Program-made: the position numbers and the translations under genes | Assembly (NCBI RefSeq): GCF_009617585.1 | Contig: NZ_WIXI01000035.1 | Span: forward strand, 1-64,000 | DNA: 64,000 nucleotides | Reading direction: 5' to 3' | From: Endobacterium cereale | GTDB taxonomy: Bacteria; Pseudomonadota; Alphaproteobacteria; Rhizobiales; Rhizobiaceae | The notes under the pieces: generated by a model | Databases searched by the model: none | What the model was told of the DNA's origin: nothing | The model's input: the letters and a program-made list of their open reading frames with translations, nothing else | Shown: one piece after another, positions 56,430 to 64,000 of the stretch | Position numbering within the stretch: position 1 is the stretch's first letter | Layout of the letters: each line of letters opens with the position of its first letter

Positions 56430-56688
56430 GGTCTTCTTCTTCCGGAGTCATTCCGGTGTTTGGGTTTCTATTGCGCTTTTTACGCGAGATTTTGTGTTTG
56501 GATCAGGGCTGAGAGCACCCAAAACCACATTTTTGGGATGCAATGGTTAATATGTGAGCATGTGTTAAAATAGGCGTCCGTAACTTTGGCTGTCTCCGAA
56601 CTGAGCGGCATATGTGCTGCGTTGAAAACGCTGGCGTTTATGTGTCGTCGAGCTTGATCTTCGCCGATGGCGCGCTTAACTGCTGATC

Positions 56689-57135
56689 ATGCCTAAGTTC
56701 GAAAATCACCGCCCGGTTCGTCACTCGCCAGAACAGATGTATGCGCTCGTGGCGGACATCGAGAAATATCCTGAGTTTTTGCCGCTCTGCGAGGCGCTTT
56801 CTATCCGCACTCGCAAGGAACGGGATGGCAAAGAACTGCTCGTTGCCGACATGACGGTGGGCTACAAGGCGATCAAGGAAACCTTCACGACGCAGGTTCT
56901 CCTCAATGCTGCCGAACGGGCGATCGACGTGAAATATATCGAAGGGCCGTTCAAATATCTCGATAACCGCTGGCGGTTCGAGGCAGACGGGCAGGGTGGC
57001 TGCACGGTGCATTTCTTCATCGATTACGAATTCAAGAGCATGATTCTGGGGGCGGTCATGGGCTCGATGTTCGATCGTGCTTTTCGGATGTTTGCAGAAG
57101 CCTTCGAGGCACGCGCCGACAAGATCTATGTCTGA
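56689..57135 (+). CDS. ratA: RatA/Coq10-family START-domain protein
   Basis: A 148-residue SRPBCC (START-like) protein: RPVRHSPEQMYALVADIEKYPEFLPLCEA at the start, MTVGYKAIKETFTTQV in the middle and the long C-terminal helix GAVMGSMFDRAFRMFAEAFEARADKIY. Homologues are called RatA in E. coli and Coq10 in mitochondria, where it binds ubiquinone. In an alphaproteobacterium with Coq10-like sequence the quinone-chaperone role is the more likely one. It is convergent with pncC, three bases between stops. Confidence 0.9.
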   Translation: MPKFENHRPVRHSPEQMYALVADIEKYPEFLPLCEALSIRTRKERDGKELLVADMTVGYKAIKETFTTQVLLNAAERAIDVKYIEGPFKYLDNRWRFEADGQGGCTVHFFIDYEFKSMILGAVMGSMFDRAFRMFAEAFEARADKIYV

Positions 57136-57138
57136 CGC

Positions 57139-57639
57139 TCAGGCCTCGGCCATGTCCTGCAGCATTTCGAATGCGGTACGCAGCGTGGCAAGGCGCACTT
57201 CGCTCCGGCCGATATCGCCATAACGCATTTCCCGATGCAGAATCTTTCCATCGCGATTGCTGGCGGCGAGATGAACAAGCCCGACCGGCTTCTTTGCCGA
57301 TCCGCCGCCCGGGCCGGCAATGCCGGTCACAGCGACGGAGATCTGAGCCTGTGATGCCTTCAATGCGCCGGCCGCCATTTCCAGAGCCGTTTCCCGCGAC
57401 ACTGCGCCAAAGTCCTTGAGTGTATCGACGCTGACACCAAGAATGTCCGTCTTTGATACGTTCGTATAGGTCACCAGTCCGCGATCGACGACGGCCGAAG
57501 ATCCCGCTATTTCCGTCAACGCACCCGCAATCAGCCCGCCGGTGCAGGATTCCGCCGTCGCGACCATCAGACCCCTAGCCGTAAAATCGGCGATGATCCT
57601 CGTCGCGGTCGCTTCGATGTCCGGCGGAAACAGGCTCAT
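57139..57639 (-). CDS. pncC: Nicotinamide-nucleotide amidohydrolase (CinA C-terminal domain)
   Basis: A 166-residue stand-alone CinA C-terminal domain that deamidates NMN to nicotinate mononucleotide in pyridine-nucleotide recycling. It has MVATAESCTGGLIAGALTEIAGSS with the catalytic Ser, GLVTYTNVSKTDILGV, and VAVTGIAGPGGGSAKKPVGLVHLA. It starts one base after the ispDF stop in the same direction, so the two are co-transcribed. Confidence 0.95.
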   Translation of the reverse strand: MSLFPPDIEATATRIIADFTARGLMVATAESCTGGLIAGALTEIAGSSAVVDRGLVTYTNVSKTDILGVSVDTLKDFGAVSRETALEMAAGALKASQAQISVAVTGIAGPGGGSAKKPVGLVHLAASNRDGKILHREMRYGDIGRSEVRLATLRTAFEMLQDMAEA

Positions 57640-57640
57640 T

Positions 57641-58840
57641 TCAATCTTTCACATAGACGACGGTTGCCGTTGCGATCGCCGCGATCCCCTCACGGCGTCC
57701 GACAAAGCCGATCGTCTCGTTGGTCGTCGCCTTCACCGAGCAGCGCTCCATATCGATGTCGAGGAATTCCGACAGATTGCGACGCATCGTTTCCCGATGC
57801 GGGCCAACCTTGGGCGCTTCGGCGATCAGGGAAACATCTGCATTCATGATCGTGCCGCCGTGTTCACGGACGATTCTGGCCGCATGCTCCAGAAAGATGC
57901 GAGAAGGCGCGCCTTTCCACTGCATGTCGGATGGCGGAAAATGATCGCCGATATCGCCGGCACCGCAGGTGGCAAGCAGCGCGTCGGTCAGCGCATGCAA
58001 GGCAACGTCGGCGTCGGAATGACCGCTGAGTTTCTGGTCGTGTGGGATGAACACGCCGCACAGCGTCACGCCGTCACCCGGAACAAGCTGGTGCACGTCG
58101 TAACCATTGCCGGTGCGCACGTCGGGCAGGGGGCTCCGCTGCTCTTGTCTGGAAAGCCGCTCGTCTGCCATCTCTATATCCCGTTTTACTGTCAGTTTGA
58201 TATTGTCCGCCGAGCCTTCGATCAGTGCCACCGGCAGGCCTGCCCATTCGGCAATCGATGCATCGTCTGTAAAGTCGTCGCGGCGAAGCGCGGCTGCCTT
58301 TTCATGGGCGGAACGAATTTCGCTCAGGGCAAAGCTCTGTGGGGTCTGTGCGGCATAGAGGCCAGCGCGCGACACCGTTTCATGCACGAGGCCGTCGGCG
58401 CCGCCGCGTTTCAGCGTATCCGCCACCGGCATGGCCGGCAATACCCCGTCATGACCGGCATCCAGCATCGCGGCGATTCGATCCAGCAACGCGAGGTCGA
58501 TGAACGGGCGTGCGGCATCATGGATCATCACATGTGTCGCGCCGGTGCCGGCAAGGGCGCGCAGGCCCTCGAAAACGGAACGCTGACGCGTGTCGCCGCC
58601 GAATGTGGTTCGCGCATCCTTCGCTCGAGGAAGGGTGGAGACCGATGCGGCATAAAGTCCTTCATCGTCAGGGTGTATGACCGTGACGATCGGGCCGCTT
58701 CTATGCCAGTTGAGAAAGGTCTCCAGCGTATGCGCAATGACAGGGCGTCCGCCGATTGAACGATATTGTTTTGGGCCTTCCTGCGGGGATCCGGCCCGTT
58801 CGCCGCGTCCCGCGGCCACGATGACGATTCCGATTGTCAT
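57641..58840 (-). CDS. ispDF: Bifunctional IspD/IspF enzyme of the MEP pathway
   Basis: Two enzymes of isoprenoid precursor synthesis in one 399-residue chain. Residues about 1-235 are MEP cytidylyltransferase IspD ([37 protein letters not shown]). Residues about 242-399 are 2-C-methyl-erythritol 2,4-cyclodiphosphate synthase IspF (GNGYDVHQL zinc ligands, [17 protein letters not shown], and [19 protein letters not shown]). The fusion is usual in alphaproteobacteria. It ends one base before pncC and is divergent from dusB. Confidence 0.97.
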   Translation of the reverse strand: MTIGIVIVAAGRGERAGSPQEGPKQYRSIGGRPVIAHTLETFLNWHRSGPIVTVIHPDDEGLYAASVSTLPRAKDARTTFGGDTRQRSVFEGLRALAGTGATHVMIHDAARPFIDLALLDRIAAMLDAGHDGVLPAMPVADTLKRGGADGLVHETVSRAGLYAAQTPQSFALSEIRSAHEKAAALRRDDFTDDASIAEWAGLPVALIEGSADNIKLTVKRDIEMADERLSRQEQRSPLPDVRTGNGYDVHQLVPGDGVTLCGVFIPHDQKLSGHSDADVALHALTDALLATCGAGDIGDHFPPSDMQWKGAPSRIFLEHAARIVREHGGTIMNADVSLIAEAPKVGPHRETMRRNLSEFLDIDMERCSVKATTNETIGFVGRREGIAAIATATVVYVKD

Positions 58841-58998
58841 GGATTTGTCGTTCCCGCACGCTAGCTCGAATTATAATTGACAGGGCAGCACTATAGACTC
58901 AAAAGACCCATTTCCAGCACGGCGCCCAAAAATAACGCAATCTTGGAATTGCTCTTGGCAAACGCGCAAAGCCTGAATAAAAATAGTGCAGTCCACTA

Positions 58999-60018
58999 AT
59001 GTGCCCGAAAGATCATCAATTGAGTCTCCGCGATCTTGCAGATCCCTTCCATGTCGGGCCTGTCGCCATCCGCAATCGTGTCGTGCTGGCGCCGATGTCA
59101 GGTGTCACCGATCTGCCGTTCCGGCAACTGGCATGGCAGCATGGTGCTGGCCTTGTCGTAACCGAGATGATCGCAAGCGGCGAGCTTGTCCGTAACCGCG
59201 GTGAATCGTGGGAGCGTCTGAAAAGTACCGGTATCGCGCCGCACATGGTGCAACTGGCCGGCCGCGAAGCACAGTTCATGGCGGAGGCTGCCAAAATCGT
59301 CGAAGGCGAGGGCGCCGACATCGTTGATATCAATATGGGCTGTCCCGCCAAGAAGGTGACGGGCGGTTATTCCGGCTCGGCGCTGATGCGCGATCCCGAT
59401 CATGCCCTGTCCTTGATCGAGGCGACGGTGAATGCCGTCAAGGTGCCGGTGACACTGAAGATGCGTCTGGGATGGGATGAGAATTCCATCAATGCTCCGG
59501 AGATTGCCCGCCGTGCGCAGGATGCCGGTGTTCAGTTGATCACGATCCACGGCCGCACCCGTATGCAGTTTTATGAAGGCAAGGCCGATTGGGATGCAAT
59601 CCGCGCCGTGCGTGACGCGATTTCCATTCCGCTGATCGCCAATGGTGATGTTCAGACGGCCGAGGACGCCCAGGACATTCTGCAGCGATCCGGTGCCGAT
59701 GCCGTCATGGTTGGTCGCGGCGCGCAGGGGCGTCCATGGCATGTCGGTGCGCTCGGCGGTGCCAATGTGCCGGAGGTCAATGTCATCGCCGATATCGCCT
59801 GTCATCACTACGAAATGATGCTTGAATTTTATGGCCGCGAAGCGGGGCTCCGCCATGCGCGAAAACATCTTGGCTGGTATCTCGATTGCAATGCGCCGCA
59901 CACGGATGCCGCCGACAAGGCGGCGCTGATGGTTGAGCGCGACCCTGCCGTGGTGGTGTCGCGTCTGCGCGAATTGCTGTCTGCGCCGCCGCTTGAAGAA
60001 CGGAAGGCTGCCGCATGA
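58999..60018 (+). CDS. dusB: tRNA-dihydrouridine synthase B (NifR3)
   Basis: An FMN enzyme that reduces uridines in the tRNA D-loop with NADPH. The 339-residue TIM barrel has [15 protein letters not shown], the catalytic Cys in [34 protein letters not shown] and the FMN phosphate site [12 protein letters not shown]. Rhizobial nifR3 forms an operon with ntrBC, as here: its stop overlaps the ntrB start (ATGA). The start region has no good ribosome site; ATG 58999 is used, TTG 59020 is possible. Confidence 0.95.
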   Translation: MCPKDHQLSLRDLADPFHVGPVAIRNRVVLAPMSGVTDLPFRQLAWQHGAGLVVTEMIASGELVRNRGESWERLKSTGIAPHMVQLAGREAQFMAEAAKIVEGEGADIVDINMGCPAKKVTGGYSGSALMRDPDHALSLIEATVNAVKVPVTLKMRLGWDENSINAPEIARRAQDAGVQLITIHGRTRMQFYEGKADWDAIRAVRDAISIPLIANGDVQTAEDAQDILQRSGADAVMVGRGAQGRPWHVGALGGANVPEVNVIADIACHHYEMMLEFYGREAGLRHARKHLGWYLDCNAPHTDAADKAALMVERDPAVVVSRLRELLSAPPLEERKAAA

Positions 60019-61172
60019 CGTCGAACCCGACGCCGCAGGACAATACGACCGGCAATGCATTGGCCATGGCCGTGCTGAACTCGGTTCAGAACCCGGTCAT
60101 CCTTGTGGATGCGGAAGGAAAGGTGGCTTTTGCCAACTGGGAGGCCGAATCCTTCTTCGGTTCCAGCGCCGCCTATCTCGCCAAGAACAAGATTTCCACC
60201 TTCATTCCTTTCGGCAGTCCGCTTCTGGCCCTGATCGATCAGGTGCGCGAGCGCAAGGCGCCGGTGAACGAATACCGTGTCGACCTCTCGTCGCCACGTC
60301 TCGGTCAGGAAAAGCTGGTCGATCTTTATGTTGCGCCCGTCGTCAGCGAGCCCGGCTCGGTGGTGATCGTGTTTCAGGAGCGCTCGATGGCGGACAAAAT
60401 CGACCGCCAGCTGACGCATCGTGCCGCTGCCCGCTCGGTGACGGGTCTGGCCTCGATGCTGGCGCACGAGATCAAGAACCCGCTTTCGGGTATCCGCGGG
60501 GCGGCTCAGCTGCTGGAGACCTCGGTTCCGGACGAAGACCGTGCGCTGACGCGGCTGATCTGCGACGAGACCGATCGCATCGTGTCGCTGGTCGATCGCA
60601 TGGAAGTGTTTTCCGACGAGCGCCCGGTCGATCGCACCGCGCTCAACATTCACTCGGTGCTCGATCATGTGAAGGCGGTGGCCAAGGCCGGCTTTGCAAG
60701 GAATATCAAGTTCCTTGAAATGTATGACCCATCACTGCCATCGGTCTATGCCAACCGCGATCAACTGATTCAGGTCTTTCTCAACCTGATCAAGAACGCG
60801 GCCGAGGCAATCGGAGGCCAGTCGGATGGCGAGATCACGCTGACGACGGCCTATCGTCCCGGTATCCGGCTTTCCGTCGCCGGTACCCGCGAAAAGATCT
60901 CGCTGCCGCTGGAATTCTGCGTCATCGACAACGGCCCTGGCGTGCCGGCTGATATCCTGCCGCATCTCTTCGATCCGTTCATCACCACCAAGACCAATGG
61001 CTCCGGCCTCGGCCTTGCGCTGGTCGCAAAAATCATCGGCGCCCATGGCGGCATTATCGAATGCGACAGCCAGCCGCGCCGCACCGTATTCCGTGTTCTG
61101 ATGCCCATGCACAAGGAAGACAGCGCATTTGATGATGCCGTCACCTTGAACTCCACAGGAAGCGTAAAATGA
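60015..61172 (+). CDS. ntrB: Nitrogen regulation sensor histidine kinase NtrB
   Basis: A soluble sensor kinase that phosphorylates NtrC under nitrogen limitation and dephosphorylates it when PII binds. The 385 residues have a PAS domain (about 17-130), the H-box with H151 ([22 protein letters not shown]), an N-box [11 protein letters not shown], and G-boxes VIDNGPGVP and [20 protein letters not shown]. It has no membrane segment. It overlaps dusB and ntrC by ATGA at both ends. Confidence 0.97.
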   Translation: MTSNPTPQDNTTGNALAMAVLNSVQNPVILVDAEGKVAFANWEAESFFGSSAAYLAKNKISTFIPFGSPLLALIDQVRERKAPVNEYRVDLSSPRLGQEKLVDLYVAPVVSEPGSVVIVFQERSMADKIDRQLTHRAAARSVTGLASMLAHEIKNPLSGIRGAAQLLETSVPDEDRALTRLICDETDRIVSLVDRMEVFSDERPVDRTALNIHSVLDHVKAVAKAGFARNIKFLEMYDPSLPSVYANRDQLIQVFLNLIKNAAEAIGGQSDGEITLTTAYRPGIRLSVAGTREKISLPLEFCVIDNGPGVPADILPHLFDPFITTKTNGSGLGLALVAKIIGAHGGIIECDSQPRRTVFRVLMPMHKEDSAFDDAVTLNSTGSVK

Positions 61173-62620
61173 CCGCCACGATCCTTGTCGCCGACGATGA
61201 TGCGGCCATCCGTACAGTCTTGAACCAGGCGCTCACGCGCGCCGGTTACGACGTGCGCATTACCTCGAATGCCGCCACGCTGTGGCGCTGGATTTCCGCC
61301 GGTGACGGCGATCTGGTGGTGACTGACGTGGTCATGCCGGACGAAAACGCCTTCGATCTCCTGCCAAGGATCAAGAAGGCACGCCCTGATCTTCCGGTTC
61401 TCGTCATGAGCGCCCAGAACACCTTCATGACAGCCATCAAGGCCTCCGAAAAGGGCGCCTACGATTATCTGCCAAAACCGTTCGATCTGACCGAGCTGAT
61501 TGCCATCATCGGTCGCGCGCTTGCCGAGCCGAAAAAGAAGCCGGCAAAGCTGGACGACGATGCGCAGGACGGTATGCCGCTGGTTGGCCGCTCTGCCGCC
61601 ATGCAGGAGATCTACCGCGTTCTCGCCCGTCTGATGCAGACGGACCTGACGCTGATGATTACCGGTGAATCCGGTACAGGCAAGGAACTGGTGGCGCGCG
61701 CCCTGCATGATTACGGCAAACGTCGCAACGGGCCGTTTGTCGCGATCAACATGGCTGCCATTCCGCGCGATCTGATCGAATCCGAACTGTTCGGCCACGA
61801 GAAGGGCGCCTTTACCGGCGCGCAGAACCGTTCCACCGGTCGCTTCGAGCAGGCCGAGGGCGGCACACTTTTCCTGGACGAAATCGGCGATATGCCGATG
61901 GATGCGCAGACACGTCTTCTGCGCGTTCTGCAGCAGGGCGAATATACGACCGTTGGCGGCCGCACGCCCATTCGCACCGATGTGCGCATCGTTGCCGCCA
62001 CCAACAAGGATTTGAAGCAGCTCATCAATCAGGGCCTGTTCCGCGAGGATCTCTATTACCGCCTGAACGTCGTGCCGCTGCGCCTGCCGCCGTTGCGTGA
62101 CCGCGCCGAGGATATCCCGGATCTCGTTCGCCATTTCATGCAGATGGGCGAAAAGGAGGGCCTCGACACCAAGCGTTTCGACAACGAAGCGCTGGACGTG
62201 ATGAAGGCATATGCCTGGCCGGGCAATGTTCGTGAGTTGGAGAACCTCATCCGCCGCCTGATGGCACTTTATCCACAGGATGTTATCACGCGTGAAATCG
62301 TCGACGCCGAATTGCGTTCAGACGTGCCGGACAGCCCGATCGACAAGATGGGCGCGCGCTCTGGCTCCCTGACGATCTCGCAGGCGGTCGAGGAAAACAT
62401 GCGCAGCTACTTTGCCGGCTTCGGCGACAACCTGCCGCCACCCGGCCTTTACGACCGTGTGTTGACCGAGATGGAATATCCCCTGATCCTCGCCGCACTG
62501 ACGGCGACACGCGGAAACCAGATCAAGGCGGCCGATCTGTTGGGTTTGAACCGTAATACTCTGCGCAAGAAAATTCGTGAACTGGGCGTTTCCGTCTATC
62601 GGAGTTCCCGTACCAGCTGA
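61169..62620 (+). CDS. ntrC: Nitrogen regulation response regulator NtrC
   Basis: A sigma-54 activator of nitrogen-scavenging genes. The 483 residues comprise a receiver domain (1-120, phosphorylated D53 in [11 protein letters not shown]), an AAA+ domain (about 140-370) and a C-terminal Fis-type helix-turn-helix ([27 protein letters not shown]). The AAA+ domain carries Walker A GESGTGKE near 167, GAFTGA near 213 that contacts sigma-54, and [10 protein letters not shown]. It starts in an ATGA overlap with ntrB and is followed by 189 bp before ntrY. Confidence 0.98.
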   Translation: MTATILVADDDAAIRTVLNQALTRAGYDVRITSNAATLWRWISAGDGDLVVTDVVMPDENAFDLLPRIKKARPDLPVLVMSAQNTFMTAIKASEKGAYDYLPKPFDLTELIAIIGRALAEPKKKPAKLDDDAQDGMPLVGRSAAMQEIYRVLARLMQTDLTLMITGESGTGKELVARALHDYGKRRNGPFVAINMAAIPRDLIESELFGHEKGAFTGAQNRSTGRFEQAEGGTLFLDEIGDMPMDAQTRLLRVLQQGEYTTVGGRTPIRTDVRIVAATNKDLKQLINQGLFREDLYYRLNVVPLRLPPLRDRAEDIPDLVRHFMQMGEKEGLDTKRFDNEALDVMKAYAWPGNVRELENLIRRLMALYPQDVITREIVDAELRSDVPDSPIDKMGARSGSLTISQAVEENMRSYFAGFGDNLPPPGLYDRVLTEMEYPLILAALTATRGNQIKAADLLGLNRNTLRKKIRELGVSVYRSSRTS

Positions 62621-62778
62621 AGGCACACGGGTTGACACCTGTGTGGTATTCGTTGCATTTTCGCCACAATGCGTTGCTTAAAGGTCACGCATGCTCAGGT
62701 TTTCTGAGGGCGGGCGATTCTTGCAACAGGGTCATGGCCATGTCCTCATCAGATGCGGGCAGTTCCCATTGTCTCAGT

Positions 62779-62798
62779 GATCCCGTGATGTCGGGATC
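62779..62798. other. Hairpin in the ntrY leader
   Basis: The 7-bp stem GATCCCG/CGGGATC with a 6-nt loop ends a few bases before the GGGAG ribosome site of ntrY. It may influence ntrY translation; no T-run follows, so it is not an ntrC terminator. Confidence 0.45.
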
Positions 62799-62809
62799 GG
62801 GAGTGGCTT

Positions 62810-64000
62810 ATGACAGATGGCGTTATCACGCCTTCGACCAACGAGGATTCGCCTGCTCTGGTTCAGGATCGGCGCGCCTCGTTTGCACTGCCCGGCCTTT
62901 TGCTGGCGGGCGGCGCGCTGGTTTGCGCCATGGTCAGCCTTCTCGTGTTGCTGGGGGCCACGCCGATCGCGCCGACGACAAATGTCGTCATCGCCTCGGC
63001 TGTGATCAACTCGGTTTTTGTGCTCGGCCTGATCTCGCTCATCGTCCGTGAAGTATTTCGGCTGCTGAAGGCGCGAAACCGCGGGCGTGCCGCTGCCCGA
63101 CTGCATGTGCGTATCGTTGCCCTGTTTTCCATCGTGGCCATCACGCCGGCCATTCTGGTCGCGATATTTGCCAGCCTTACGCTCAATGTCGGTCTTGATC
63201 GCTGGTTCTCGTTGCGCACGCAGTCGATCGTGCAGTCGTCTCTGGATGTAGCCAAGGCATACATGCTGGAGAATGCCAGCTATCTGCAAGGTCAGACAGT
63301 TTCGATGGCGAACGATCTCGAGCGCAACCGTGCGATGTTTTACCTCGATCGAACCGGCTTCGTGGATCTGATGACCCGGCAGGCGAGGGGACGTGGTCTG
63401 CTGGGCGCCTTCCTTGTTCGCGATGACGGTGACGCCATTGCGCAGGCCGATATCAAGACAGAGCGACCACTGCCCGCGATACCCTCGGACGCCCTCGCGA
63501 CAGCCGCCGCCGGCCAGCCGACATTGATCCCGCCGGGTGTCACCAACCTCGTTGGCGCAGTCATCAAGTTCGACGCCATTCAGGGCTCCTTCCTTTACAC
63601 CGTTCGCGCCGTCGATCCGAAAGTGATGTCGGCGATGAGGTTGATGGAAGAAAACCGTGATGAATATCAGTCGATGGAGGCCGGGCGCACATCGCTGCAG
63701 GTCGCATTCGCCGTTCTTTACATCGGCTTTGCACTGATCGTTCTTCTGGCAGCCATCTGGACGGCTATCGCTGTCGCAGACCGTATCGTTCGCCCGATCC
63801 GGCTGCTTATCAGTGCGGCCGACAGCGTCGGTGCCGGTAACCTCAATGTGGTTGTGCCGGTGCGTGCTGCTGATGGCGATGTCGGCAGTCTGTCGCGCAC
63901 CTTCAACAAGATGATTTCCGAGATTCGCAGCCAGCGCGACGAAATTCTCGAGGCGAAGGATGAGGTCGATGACCGCCGCCGCTTCATAGAGGCCGTTCTG
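62810..64000 (+). CDS. ntrY: Nitrogen regulation sensor histidine kinase NtrY (5' part, cut by window end)
   Basis: The first 397 codons of a membrane sensor kinase; the reading frame is open to the last base, and the kinase core lies beyond the window. Membrane segments are at about 26-50, 62-80, 100-125 and 298-322, with a periplasmic/sensor loop of about 170 residues (126-297). A HAMP domain follows (about 322-378, VADRIVRPIRLLISAADSVGAGNLNVVVPV) and then the start of a PAS domain. GGGAG five nucleotides before ATG 62810 sets the start. NtrY pairs with NtrX, expected downstream. Confidence 0.95.
   Translation, partial: MTDGVITPSTNEDSPALVQDRRASFALPGLLLAGGALVCAMVSLLVLLGATPIAPTTNVVIASAVINSVFVLGLISLIVREVFRLLKARNRGRAAARLHVRIVALFSIVAITPAILVAIFASLTLNVGLDRWFSLRTQSIVQSSLDVAKAYMLENASYLQGQTVSMANDLERNRAMFYLDRTGFVDLMTRQARGRGLLGAFLVRDDGDAIAQADIKTERPLPAIPSDALATAAAGQPTLIPPGVTNLVGAVIKFDAIQGSFLYTVRAVDPKVMSAMRLMEENRDEYQSMEAGRTSLQVAFAVLYIGFALIVLLAAIWTAIAVADRIVRPIRLLISAADSVGAGNLNVVVPVRAADGDVGSLSRTFNKMISEIRSQRDEILEAKDEVDDRRRFIEAVL

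Noticed and set aside
58930..58998. Sigma-54 promoter before dusB-ntrBC (a TTGGCA element is present).
   Set aside because: The TTGC half of the -12 element is missing at the required spacing.

Overview
The window is chromosomal DNA of an alphaproteobacterium, almost certainly a member of the Rhizobiaceae (Agrobacterium/Rhizobium-like). The evidence is the gene order rpsB-tsf-pyrH-frr-uppS-cdsA-rseP-bamA-lpxD-fabZ-lpxA-lpxI-lpxB-gltA, the aapJQMP amino-acid transporter, a lipoylated pyruvate dehydrogenase E1-beta, fused ispDF, dusB(nifR3)-ntrB-ntrC-ntrY, an SOS box of the GTTC-N7-GTTC type in front of lexA, and many GTG/TTG starts. Species assignment is not possible from reading alone. Almost all of the window is core genome; I see no prophage, transposase, integrase or CRISPR array.

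Layout. 1-5.7 kb: three tRNA genes (Glu, Pro, Arg), a lipoprotein, a glyoxalase, a double cold-shock-domain protein, a DUF192 protein, an NDUFS4-like complex I protein, a PAS-only protein and a secreted protein of unknown function. 5.8-10.1 kb: the aap general amino-acid ABC transporter on the minus strand, divergent from metC. 10.4-25.4 kb: sulfur and amino-acid genes (metC, cysE), a small minus-strand operon (zinc-ribbon protein, NDUFS6-like CHCC protein, FAD monooxygenase), clpS-clpA, a KptA RNA 2'-phosphotransferase, azlCD, HIT, a FemAB-like acyltransferase, ridA-GDPD, eipB and a pentapeptide-repeat protein. 25.5-38.7 kb: one long cluster that joins translation factors to envelope assembly (undecaprenyl-PP, CDP-DAG, RseP, BamA and five lipid A/fatty acid genes). 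38.8-47.6 kb: gltA, comEC, lexA, a VOC protein, kdsA, eno and an ftsB/divIC gene. 47.8-56.2 kb: the pyruvate dehydrogenase operon pdhA-pdhB-DUF5076-pdhC, then lpd and lipA, interrupted by an inverted-repeat-flanked remnant of a DUF559 gene and by SGNH and DUF465-like genes. 56.2-64 kb: ratA, pncC, ispDF, then the nitrogen regulators dusB-ntrB-ntrC and the first 397 codons of ntrY, cut by the window end.

How the genes work together. Eno, PDH (E1, E2, E3), LipA (makes its lipoyl cofactor) and GltA form a continuous path from phosphoenolpyruvate to citrate. KdsA, LpxA, LpxD, LpxI, LpxB, FabZ, BamA, RseP and EipB build or guard the outer membrane. ClpS-ClpA supply N-end-rule proteolysis. Aap and NtrBC/NtrY connect amino-acid uptake with nitrogen control.

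I did not find a convincing new multi-gene system. The most unusual structure is the decayed DUF559 unit with GC-rich terminal inverted repeats lodged between pdhC and the SGNH gene. After it come several unexplained inverted repeats at control regions (pdhA, eno, the VOC gene, aapJ/metC) and a few unknown small proteins.
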